This document shows, piece by piece, positions 20,601 through 34,219 of a DNA stretch of 64,000 nt. Origin of the DNA: Cladorhizidae sp. MBARI D1340-BT2 (taxonomy: Eukaryota > Porifera > Demospongiae > Poecilosclerida > Cladorhizidae); contig JAQNBH010000015.1 in the NCBI GenBank assembly GCA_028752905.1, positions 13,282,036-13,346,035 of the forward strand. Direction: 5' to 3'. Below the pieces are notes generated by a model. That model was not told where the DNA came from. It made no database searches and saw only the letters and a program-made list of their open reading frames with translations. Within the stretch, counting starts at the first letter, position 1. Every line of letters starts with the position of its first letter. The translations under genes and the position numbers were made by a program.

Positions 20601-23600
20601 ATGCTCTTTCTGCGGACCGGCGGACTGCAAGGGAGAGCAAGCACATGAGGAACTGAGTGTATGGAGACTGATGATAGTGTGTGTGTGTGTGTGTGTGTGT
20701 AGCTACTGCAAGTGTGAGGAGAATGACTGCGGAGAGTGTGTAAGGAGTGTGTGTGCATGTGTGCTATATGTGATGTGAGTGGAGCGACTGATTGTGTGTG
20801 CATGTGTGAGGAGAGTACTATGAGCATTAGGAGAGTGAGTGTGTGTATGAGAGTGAGGAGAGTGACTGTGAGGAGTGAGTATGTGTATGTGCATGAGTGT
20901 GAGGAGATAGAGTGTGTGAGTGTGAGGAGATCGAGTGTGAGGAGATTGAGTGTGTGTGTGAGGAGATTGAGTGTGTGTGAGTGTGAGGAGATCGAGTGTG
21001 AGTGTGAGGAGATTGAGTGTGTGTGAGTGTGAGGAGAGAGGAGATTGAGTGTGTGTGAGTGTGAGGAGATTGAGTGTGTGAGTGTGTGAATGTGAGGAGA
21101 CAACTATCAGTGTGAGGAAGGTGAGTGTGAGAAGAGTGAGTGTATGCATTAGTGTGAGGAGAGTGACAGTACAAGGTGAGTGAGTGTGTGTGTGTGTGTG
21201 AGGGCAGTGATGGACTATGTGTGCGTGAAGTGTGTGTTGTGTGTGTGTGAGTGGTAATTGTGATGTGGACTGCAATTCAAACTCTTTCACATTTTGCAGT
21301 GCACTAGCATGCAACTAAAACAGGAAGTATTTGACGTCCTGCATTGTCACTATGTCACGCTTCCTTGAGTGAGTCAATTGATGTGTCTATGACTGCATGT
21401 AACTATCCTCACTGCAAGGAACTCCATCATCAGTTCCCTCTCCTCCTTGTCTTGGTCTCCATACTTGTCCTGCACCTTCTTCTGCTTGAACTGTAAACAA
21501 CAACCATCAACACACAAACAAAACAACTATCAACACACAAATAACACCATCAACACACAAACAACAACCATCAACACACAAACAACAACCATCAACACAC
21601 AAACAACAACCATCAACACAAATAACAACAACCATCAACACACAAACAACAACCATCAACACACAAACAACAACCATCAACACACAAACAACAACCATCA
21701 ACACACAAAACCATCAACACACAAACAACCATCAACACAAATAACAACAACCATCAACACACAAACAACAACCATCAACACACAAACAACAACCATCAAC
21801 ACACAAACAATCAACACACAAAGAAACACAACCATCAACACACAAACAAACAACCATCAACACACAAAATTGACCAACACAAATAACAACCATCAACACA
21901 CAAACAACTATCAACACAAACAACAACCATCAACACACAAACAAACAACCATCAACACACAAACAACAACCATCAACATACAAACAACAACCATCAACAC
22001 ACAAACAACAACCATCAACACAAATAACAACAACCATAAACACACAAACAACAACCATCAACACACAAACAACAACCATCAACACAAACAATCAACACAC
22101 AAAGAAACACAACCATCAACACACAAACAAACAACCATCAACACACAAAATTGACCATCAACACAAATAACAACCATCAACACACAAACAACTATCAACA
22201 CAAACAACAACCATCAACACACAAACAAACAACCATCAACACAAATAACAACCATCAACACACAAACAAATAACAACTATCAACACAAACAACAACCATC
22301 AACACACAAACAAAACAACTATCAACAAACAACCATAAAAAAACCATCAACACACAAATCAACACACACAACAATCATCAACACACAATCAACACAGGCA
22401 ACAACCATCATCACAAAAACAATGAACACAAGCAACAATCATCAACACACAAACAACAACCAAACAAATACTTGAAACCTTTTTGCCTCTCTTCGGAGCC
22501 GTTTGTTGCTGAGTGGGTGTGGCCACCACTTCCTGCTGCGGTTTCTACAAAACACAACAACAGAGTTGACGCAGGCAAATATAACATCGTACGAAGCACG
22601 CATGATTAGGGAGTTCGAGAAACAAAAACCACATGGACTTTTATGCAGCATGAAAACTAATTGCGGGGAAGGGGGGAGGGGGGGGGAGGGGTTAGCCAAA
22701 TTATAGCATTTAGAAATTAGGGGAGAGGGGGTGCAATAACCATCCAGTGTCCATCAATGTCTTGAGGTGTATGCAGAAATTGTTGTGTGATATCGCTAAC
22801 TATCCCATCATCTGCCATCTCCTCACCTTCTCAACTGCTGAAGTTCTGTCTGCATGCTTCGAAGTCTCGCCACATCTCCCCTGCTGGCATTGCCGCTGCT
22901 TACGGAGGTCTCTAAGGATACACCGTGTGGAGAGGTGCACTCTAATAGCATATAGGTTGACGGCAAGGGCTATTGAAACTAAGCTCACCTTTTTTGCTTT
23001 GCTGAAAGGTGTTGGTAACCCCTGACCTCTGGCATCTAATCACATGCATGTCATGTGATTAGAATATGCACACTTGTACCATTATTTCCTCAAGTGCTGG
23101 CTATCAACAAGTGCTAAGTCATCCAGACGGAGCTATAAATAAATAGGATGGTTCTACCCGGAACTTGGGTCATTTAGCACCCTGTAAATTGACAATCACT
23201 AAACAATATATATGCACAATCCATTGGTCCCTCTAACAAAACCCTTTAGAACAGACTTGGAGCAGAGAGGAACTAGTCTCGTGAGCCAGACTAAGACAGA
23301 ACTAGTCTCGTGAGCCAGACTAATAAGACGGAACTAGTCTCATGATCCAGTTGATAGTCTCATCAGCCAGATAATTGTTGGGAAGTTGTTTTTTGGAACT
23401 TCAGAGGCCACGGAGGAGAAGTTACGTGCTAAGTAACAATTGCTGGTAGACTGGAAAAAGGGAAGATTGTCAGGAAACTTAAGCTGTAGCTAGTAATAGG
23501 CATGATCATTATAGCAACCCTCCATACTTTGTGATGGTGAAGTTACTATATATGCATGCACTGCCATTCTTTCAGCAACATCAAGAGCGACACTTCACGG

Positions 23601-25184
23601 AGAGACACCATATGGATGTCCAAAAGATGAAAGAACTTTTAAGTTGATTGTGAGGAAGTCAATGTCGAGTGAAGCAAGACACTGTATGATCACGAAAACA
23701 CTTTTTGCCTCAGGCATACGTACGTATGTTCATCACACGGACCAATCAACGACCTCGGAATAGTTTCCACTCATATACCGCCACACGACTTCGCTCGGCA
23801 CCCAAGTTTGAACATTGCTAGTTATATTCTACTATGTCAACGGAGAGTTTGTTGAAAGAGAAGCTGGCAATGACAACAAAAGGGGCACTCAACAGCTCCT
23901 CGGAGGTGAGCACTACGAGGGCAGCAACCGTTCGATAGCGAGGGAACATTGCACCGCATACCTCGAGAGATAGCATCTGAGGAAAGAGGGAAACTCTTCC
24001 TAATAATGAAATTTGAGTTATTGGTTATCAAAAGCCAAAGAACAAAATTACCTATAGAATGGAACTTGAATCAGCTCTTGAATCCATCCTGAAATATGAA
24101 GGCAGAGAGAGGCTAAGCATTAGTAGATGCTGAGAGAGGCTAAGCATTAGTAGATGCTGAGAGAGGCTAAGCATTAGTAGATGCTGAGAGAGGCTAAGCA
24201 TTAGTAGATGCTGAGAGAGGCTAAGCATTAGTAGATGCTGAGAGAGGCTAAGCATTAGTAGATGCTGAGAGAGGCTAGCATTAGTAGATGCTGAGAGAGG
24301 CTAAGCATTAGTAGATGCTGAGAGAGGCTAAGCATTAGTAGATGCTGAGAGAGGCTAAGCATTAGTAGATGCTGAAGTGCGAGCTCTGAAAAATTTCTCT
24401 AACAATTTTTTTCTCTTTGTTATCTGTAGAATTGACCAGTTTCCTCAGATCCTGTCACACACACACACGTGCATCCACACACACATGCACACACGCACAC
24501 ACACATGCATGCACATGCACACACATGCACGCACATGTACACACAAATGCATGCATGCACACACACATGCACACACACACATGCACGCACACACACATGC
24601 ATGCACACACACAGTCATGAACATGAACACACACACGCATGCATGCACACACATGCATGCACAACACGCACACATACATGTATGCACGCACAAGCACACA
24701 CACACATGCATGCACACATGCATGCACACACACACAGACAGACACACATGCATGCACAAACACACACTGCAGCATGTGAGAGAGAAAATATTCCTAAGGA
24801 TATGTGAAAATCATCACAAGTGTGTAACCATCTTCTATATGCTCTGACATTCTGAGGTGTATAGTGTTGGAGCAGGAGGCCCTTGCTTGGCCTTCGTCTG
24901 CCTGTAGCTAACTTGGCGAAATCAAAGTGCTCACAAGCACACAGAAGTTAGGGGGCTCCAAATTCTAATACAAATACAAACCAACACTTTGTCATTTGTC
25001 CCCCCCCCCCCCCCTCCCACCACCACATTTACCCACCGAGCTATCAACCATAGAGGGAGTGCCTCCTCCAGACCCAACACTGTCTGTTCTGCTACACTGC
25101 AGCTCAAACCTGAAGGGAGAGAAGCAGAAAACATATAATAATAATAACAATAACAATAACAATAACAATAACAATAACAATAAC

Positions 25185-25225
<41 letters not shown>

Positions 25226-25835
25226 GATATTGATGATGATGATGATGATAATAACAACAACAATAACAACAACAGTAATATTGTTATTGTTCTCAATGAA
25301 CTCTCAGTTGACATAAGAGAGTTGACATAACATTGAAATAACATTCCTGATGCAGGCTATAGCTTCCACTCAAAACGTCGAGAGAATAAAATTTGAAGTT
25401 GATTACTGAGAAGGTTGTTATTGTTGTTTTTAAATAAACTTAGATTAAAGTATATATATTTTTATGGATTTATTATATAATTATAATAATAATTATTATA
25501 ATAATAGTAATAGTAATACATGTAACCACAACAACAACAACAACAGTAATAGTAATAATAATATTGTTACTGTTGTTTTAAATAGACTTTAGATTAAAGT
25601 ATATCTATATTATTTATTTATTTATGTATTTGTGTATTTATATATTTATGTATTTATTTATTTATTTGTTAATTTATTTGTTAATTTATATAATAATAAT
25701 AGTATTATTAATAATAGTAGTAGTAGTAGTAGTAGTAGTAGTAATATTGTTAGTGTTGTTTTAAATAGAAATCTAAAGTATATATTATTTATGTGTTTAT
25801 TTGTTTGTTTGTTTGTTTATATAACTTTGTTTGTT

Positions 25836-25914
<79 letters not shown>

Positions 25915-28900
25915 ATCAATAATACATTAATAATAATATTATAATAATGGTGGTGGTGGTGGCAGCGACGACAACAACAACAACAACAACAATAATAATA
26001 ATAATAATCCAATACTTATCTGCAGTTATTTTTTTCTTTCACATTTAATCCTCTTATGCCAACAACAGTGAAGGTGAATCCACTCTACTGTCAACCTGTT
26101 TTCAACATTAGCTATACTGTATAATGTTTTTCAATAGACCACTCAGTGGTGTGATAAAGCTACAGCTACAAACCACAGCTGAAGCTTAACTGATGAAGGG
26201 ATGACAGATGAAAACTTACAAGATTAGCCACTAGTTTTCTAAGGAGCCTCAAGGGCCTCTAGATTAGCCACTAGTTTTCTAAGGGGCCTCTAGATTAGCC
26301 ACTAGTTTTCTAAGAGCCTTTAGATTAGCCACTAGTTTTCTAAGGGCCTCTAGATTAGCCACTAGTTTTCTAAGGGGCCTCTAGATTAGCCACTAAAGGG
26401 CCTCTAGATTAGCCACTAGTTTTCTAAGGAGCCTCTGGATTAGCCACTAGTTTTCCAAGGGGCCTCTAGATTAGCCACTAGTTTTCTAAGGGGCCTCTAG
26501 ATTAGCCACTAGTTTTCTAAGGGGCCTCAAGGGGCCTCTAGATTAGCCACTAGTTTTCTAAGGGGCCTCTAGATTAGCCACTAGTTTTCTAAGGGGCCTC
26601 TAGATTAGCCACTAGTTTTCTAAGGGCTTCTAGATTAGCCACTAGTTTTCTAAGGGCCTCCACTAGTTTTCTAAGGGCCTCCAGACCTTTTCCCTGATCT
26701 TCTCTCTCTTTTCCGTTCTCTATTAATACTTGCTCTTATACAATCTTAATCAGCCCCCCTCTCTGCCACCGTCTCTCTGCTATAGTTGCTCTACCTCAGA
26801 CTTGTGCCATTTCTGAGTTGCTTGCACATTAGCCCTAGCCTATGCTCAGTAAATGTGACACACACACACTGACAAACGTATTATTATAAAGATCATTTAC
26901 AAGTTTTTCTGACTCACTGATCTCCTTCGATGTGGGAGATGGTAATGGCTGTATCTGGAAAAGCTGACTCTGCCTCTTCACTGTCGTTGCTCCCTTCTGC
27001 ATCTGTACCACCCTTCCCTTCATCTTCCTCCTCCTCCCCTGAGCCATCAGACTTGCTGCCATCGTCATCCACAGTAACTTCTACCTCTTCTTCGCTGTCT
27101 ACTTGTTCAGAGATGCCCAGAGAATAGACACTCTTACTCATCTAGTGTAATCAGGTCACATGTGGAAGTGGGTAAGGAAATGAAAGTGGCACTGGAATAG
27201 GTAAGGTTGTGCTAGCAGTGATGGAGTAGGTAAGGTTGTGCTAGCAGTGATGGAGTAGGTAAGGTTGTGCTAGCAGTGATGATGGAGTAGGTAAGGTTGT
27301 TATAGCAGTGATGATGGAGTAGGTAAGGTTGTTATAGCAGTGATGATGGAGTAGGTAAGGTTGTTATAACAGTGGTGATGGAGTAGGTAAGGTTGTTATA
27401 GCAGTGGTGATGGAGTAGGTAAGGTTGTTATAGCAGTGATGATGGAGTAGGTAAGGTTGTTATAACAGTGATGATGGAGTAGGTAAGGTTGTTATAGCAG
27501 TGATGATGGAGTAGGTAAGGTTGTTACAGCAGTGATGATGGAGTAGGTAAGGTTGTTACAGCAGTGATGATGGAGTAGGTAAGGTTGTTATAGCAGTGAT
27601 GATGGAGTAGGTAAGGTTGTCATAGCAGTGATGATGGAGTAGGTAAGGTTGTTATAGCAGTGATGATGGAGTAGGTAAGGTTGTTATAGCAGTGATGATG
27701 GAGTAGGTAAGGTTGTTATAGCAGTGATGATGGAGTAGGTAAGGTTGTTATAGCAGTGATGATGGAGTAGGTAAGGTTGTTATAGCAGTGATGATGGAGT
27801 AGGTAAGGTTGTTATAGCAGTGGTGATGGAGTAGGTAAGGTTGTTATAGCAGTGATGATGGAGTAGGTAAGGTTGTTATAACAGTGATGATGGAGTAGGT
27901 AAGGTTGTTATAGCAGTGATGATGGAGTAGGTAAGGTTGTTACAGCAGTGATGATGGAGTAGGTAAGGTTGTTACAGCAGTGATGATGGAGTAGGTAAGG
28001 TTGTTATAGCAGTGATGATGGAGTAGGTAAGGTTGTCATAGCAGTGATGATGGAGTAGGTAAGGTTGTTATAGCAGTGATGATGGAGTAGGTAAGGTTGT
28101 TATAGCAGTGATGATGGAGTAGGTAAGGTTGTTCTAGCAGTGATGATGGAGTAGGTAAGGTTGTCATAGCAATGATGATGGAGTAGGTAAGGTTGTTATA
28201 GCAGTGATGATGGAGTAGGTAAGGTTGTTATAGCAGTGATGATGGAGTAGGTAAGGTTGTTATAGCAGTGGTGATGGAGTAGGTAAGGTTGTTATAGCAG
28301 TGATGATGGAGTAGGTAAGGTTGTTATAACAGTGATGATGGAGTAGGTAAGGTTGTTATAGCAGTGATGATGGAGTAGGTAAGGTTGTTACAGCAGTGAT
28401 GATGGAGTAGGTAAGGTTGTTACAGCAGTGATGATGGAGTAGGTAAGGTTGTTATAGCAGTGATGATGGAGTAGGTAAGGTTGTCATAGCAGTGATGATG
28501 GAGTAGGTAAGGTTGTTATAACAGTGATGATGGAGTAGGTAAGGTTGTTATAGCAGTGATGATGGAGTAGGTAAGGTTGTTATAGCAGTGATGATGGAGT
28601 AGGTAAGGTTGTTCTAGCAGTGATGATGGAGTAGGTAAGGTTGTTATAGCAATGATGATGGAGTAGGTAAGGTTGTTATAGCAGTGATGATGGAGTAGGT
28701 AAGGTTGTTATAGCAGTGATGATGGAGTAGGTAAGGTTGTTATAGCAGTGATGATGGAGTAGGTAAGGTTGTTATAGCAGTGATGATGGAGTAGGTAGGT
28801 TGTTATAGCAGTGATGATGGAGTAGGTAAGGTTGTGCTAGCAGTGATGGTGGAGTAGGTAAGGTTGGAATTATGGTATGAGGTATCAGTGATGGAGTAGG

Positions 28901-31900
28901 TAAGGTGATGAAAGTGGTATTTTGGTAATAGGTAAAGTGATAACAGTGGATTGGTAATAGGTAAGGTGATAACAGTGGATTGGTAATAGGTAAGGTGATA
29001 ATAGTGGTATTGGTAATAGGTAAGGTGATAACTGGTGTCGGATTAGTGTTCAAGTCCATAAGTGTAAAGTTGGAGAATAATGACAGACACCTGCCTCACT
29101 TTATCTTCCTCTGTTTCTTTGACTCGTCTCTCATGGAGATGGTTTGGTATGCAACTATCATCAACCTGTGTGTGTGTGTGTGTGTGTGTGTAGGTGGGGA
29201 TGGGGGGGGGGGATTGGAGGAGAGGAGGAGACATGGAGAAGTAGTGGAGTCAGGGAAGGTAAAGTGGATGAGAGCGAAGGTAAGGGAGAGGAGGGGGTAC
29301 GAAAATAAGACGAGGAGAAGGAGGAGGGTGAGAGGTGGAGGATTTGAGCAGGAGGGGACAATGACCTCTGGAGGAAGGAGGAGGTATATAGCTTCACGTA
29401 GGCAAGATCATGACTGAGCCACTTACTCGGAAGAGGAAACCAAATCCTAGAACCAACTGGCAAGGAGGGAGGAAGTTCTTCTTACCTGCACAGCAACAAC
29501 TTGTGGTTTTGATTATATACATACACACATATATACATGTACATGCATGCATATACACACACATACATACACATGTATACACACATACATACGCATACAC
29601 ACATACATACATACTTCATACACACATATATACACACATATATACATACATACACATGCATACATACACACATACTGTACATGCATACACACATATGTAG
29701 GCCAGTGTGAATTATGGTAAGTAATCGGACGCTACTAATGCACCTCCGATCATGAAATTAAGTCTGTGTAAGTTGAGGCATGTAGATATGTATGTAAGCA
29801 ATGCCCAGTAAGTACCTCTGATCATGAAATTAAGTCGGTGTAAGTTGAGGCATGTAGATATGTATGTAGACAATGCCCAGTAAGTACCTCTGATCATGAA
29901 ATTAAGTCAGTGTAAGTTGAGGCATGTAGATATGTATGTAAGCAATGCCCAGTAAGTACCTCTGATCATGAAATTAAGTCGGTGTAAGTTGAGGCATGTA
30001 GATATGTATGTAACCAAGACATAGCCCAGTAAGTACCTCTGATCATGAAATTAAGTCGGTGTAAGTTGAGGCATGTAGATATGTATATAACCATACATAG
30101 CCCAGTAAGTACCTCTGATCATGAAACTGCCAGTAGTGAGATACTCCCCAGTAGGGGCCGTTTTGGACACCTTCATGTCCAACACGTACGTCGGGTATAA
30201 TCAACACGAACGACCGGTGATGCACATGTGCAAACATAAAAGACAATAACAACAACAACAACAACAACAACAAGGGTCATGCACTCTGCCTGACTAGGTC
30301 CAGAAGACTCTTCTGACCTGGTGGTGAAGGACCCACCATGCACTGGTGACTATACGAGCGTCCCACGCAGAACTGTAGCAGACAGCCATGAATCCTGCCT
30401 CGTTCAGTGTCTTGGGGGGCACTGGGGAGTCTGGTCCATGGGAGTTCTTGACCACCACGCTAGTTGCACCGTGGATGTCAGCATGGACGTACACATCACC
30501 TGGAGAGGAGGACAAGGAAGAGAGAGAACAGGGATGGGATAAGAGAGGAGTAAGGAGAGGGGAAGGAGGGAATGGTGTGCGTGCAAGGGGGGGGGGCGTA
30601 ACGGACGAGAGATTTGAAAAGGTAAGAGGGCCACACCTTCCTTGAGGTATTTCTTGACCACAAGATCATTTTGCTGCTGGTCCCTTCCTCCTATCACGAG
30701 GTAGTTTTCAGAGCTGATGAACCAGAAGAACTTCTCAAACCTGGACACACACAGTAGAGGCAAACAGGAAGTGGTGAGAGGAAATAAAACATCACTGACT
30801 TTATTGACCGAGGGAGTGGCAGGAAGAAACGAGTGGGAAGGACAGGAGGAAATAGAGGGAGTTACGACACGTGAGAAAGGTGAGAAGGGAGAATGATGAA
30901 AGGGAAGAGACTAGGTCACTTAGAAGGAAGAGAATCTGAGATGTGAAGATGAGGAAGAGAAAGTGAGGCAGACATAGAAGGATGAAGAAGGAGGCAAGGA
31001 GCTGGAAAAAGAGAAAGAAAAGAAAAAGAGGAAGAGAAGAGGAGGATGCCCTCGCTGGCTGGTACAGGTCCTACGCATGCCACCAGCTTAGCCCTCACTC
31101 ACCAGTGCACCTTCCTTGCTTTCAGTATCTTTGCCACTGCCGAGGCTTCTCTGAGAGTGACCTTAGTCTTGCGCTGGGCAGACTTCAATGCCTACAAGTC
31201 CAGCGGAGAAGCATCGAGCACAATACAACGACGCATGCACGCACGCATGCTCACACACATGCACACACAGGTAGAGGCACGACATGCACACCACAACTGC
31301 ATTCTCACCTTCTCTGAAGCATCCATTGTCTTCTGCTCTTTCTTGGCTGCGTGCTTCTTGTGACCGTAGAATCTGATGAGTCAGCATAAATATATCAACC
31401 ATGTTTTTACTATTGCAATGCACTGTAATTATAATTATATATATTGTACCACAAGAACGTTCAGAGACTGACTCAGATGGAAATGAAGCTAGCAAAAATG
31501 AATAAAGCAAGAACACATTCAGAGAACACATGCACCCAACACTGCATGATGTTACAAGAACACATTCAGAGAACACATGCACCCATCACTGCATGAGGTT
31601 ACAAGAACACATTCAGAGAACACATGCACCCAACATGCATGAGGTTACAAGAACACATTCAGAGAACACATGCACCCAACACTGCATGAGGTTACAAGAA
31701 CACATTCAGAGAACACATGCACCCAACATGCATGAGGTTACAAGAACACATTCAGAGAACACATGCACCCAACATGCATGAGGTTACAAGAACACATTCA
31801 GAGAACACATGCACCCAACACTGCATGAGGTTACAAGAACACATTCAGAGAACACATGCACCCAACACTGCATGAGGTTACAAGAACACATTCAGAGAAC

Positions 31901-34163
31901 ACATGCACCCAACATGCATGAGGTTACAAGAACACATTCAGAGAACACATGCACCCAACACTGCATGAGGTTACAAGAACACATTCAGAGAACACATGCA
32001 CCCAACACTGCATGAGGTTACAAGAACACATTCAGAGAACACATGCACCCAACACTGCATGAGGTTACAAGAACACATTCAGAGAACACATGCACCCAAC
32101 ACTGCATGAGGTTACAAGAACACATTCAGAGAACACATGCACCCAACACTGCATGAGGTTACAAGAACACATTCAGAGAACACATGCACCCAACACTGCA
32201 TGAGGTTACAAGAACACATTCAGAGAACACATGCACCCAACATGCATGAGGTTACAAGAACACATTCAGAGAACACATGCACCCAACACTGCATGAGGTT
32301 ACAAGAACACATTCAGAGAACACATGCACCCAACACTGCATGAGGTTACAAGAACACATTCAGAGAACACATGCACCCAACACTGCATGAGGTTACAAGA
32401 ACACATTCAGAGAACACATGCACCCAACACTGCATGAGGTTACAAGAACACATTCAGAGAACACATGCACCCAACATGCATGAGGTTACAAGAACACATT
32501 CAGAGAACACATGCACCCAACACTGCATGAGGTTACAAGAACACATTCAGAGAACACATGCACCCAACACTGCATGAGGTTACAAGAACACATTCAGAGA
32601 ACACATGCACCCAACACTGCATGAGGTTACAAGAACACATTCAGAGAACACATGCACCCAACATGCATGAGGTTACAAGAACACATTCAGAGAACACATG
32701 CACCCAACACTGCATGAGGTTACAAGAACACATTCAGAGAACACATGCACCCAACACTGCATCAGGTTACAAGAACACATTCAGAGAACACATGCACCCA
32801 ACACTGCATGAGGTTACAAGAACACATTCAGAGAACACATGCACCCAACATGCATGAGGTTACAAGAACACATTCAGAGAACACATGCACCCAACACTGC
32901 ATGAGGTTACAAGAACACATTCAGAGAACACATGCACCCAACATGCATGAGGTTACAAGAACACATTCAGAGAACACATGCACCCAACACTGCATGAGGT
33001 TACAAGAACACATTCAGAGAACACATGCACCCAACACTGCATGAGGTTACAAGAACACATTCAGAGAACACATGCACCCATCACTGCATGAGGTTACAAG
33101 AACACATTCAGAGAACACATGCACCCAACACTGCATGAGGTTACTTACCTGTCTTCTGGATGCCCATGGGACTAGGGCTAGGGATTGATGATGGCTACCT
33201 GTGTGGGACTACGGCTAGCTAGGGCAAGGTAATGAGAACCATGGCTACCCATGGGGAGGACTAGAGATTGATGGCCATGGCTACCCATGGGCTAGGGCTA
33301 GGGCAAGGGATTGATGGCCATGGCTACATGTAGGGCTAGGGCAAGGGATTGATGGCCATGGCTACATGTAGGGCTAGGGCAAGGGATTGATGGCCATGGC
33401 TACATGTAGGGCTAGGGCAAGGGATTGATGGCCATGGCTACATGTAGGGCTAGGGCAAGGGATTGATGGCCATGGCTACATGTAGGGCTAGGGCAAGGGA
33501 TTGATGGCCATGGCTACATGTAGGGCTAGGGCAAGGGATTGATGGCCATGGCTACATGTAGGGCTAGGGCTAGGGCAAGGGAATGATGGCCATGGCTACA
33601 TGTAGGGCTAGGGCAAGGGATTGATGGCCATGGCTACATGTAGGGCTAAGGCAAGGGAATGATGGCCATGGGGCTAGGGCGAGGGAATGATGGCTATGGC
33701 TACATGTAGGGCTAGGGCAAGGGATTGATGGCCATGGCTACATGTAGGGCTAGGGCAAGGGAATGATGGCCATGGCTACATGTAGGGCTAGGGCAAGGGA
33801 ATGATGGCCATGGCTACATGTAGGGCTAGGGCAAGGGATTGATGGCCATGGCTACATGTAGGGCTAAGGCAAGGGAATGATGGCCATGGGGCTAGGGCGA
33901 GGGAATGATGGCCATGGCTACATGTAGGGCTAGGGCAAGGGATTGATGGCCATGGCTACATGTAGGGCTAAGGCAAGGGAATGATGGCCATGGGGCTAGG
34001 GCGAGGGAATGATGGCTATGGCTACATGTACGGCTAGGGCAAGGGAATGATGGCTATGGCTACATGTAGGGCTATGGCAAGGGATTGATACCCATGGAGA
34101 CAAGTATCACAACAATATACAACTTGGAACTTTAAAACAAAAACCCCAGCAATAATTACTACT

Positions 34164-34219
<56 letters not shown>

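Noticed and set aside
24377..24460. A candidate NEMF exon reading [20 protein letters not shown] on the - strand after a CAG
   Set aside because: There is no usable GT donor in the right phase, and including it would break the phase agreement of neighbouring exons.
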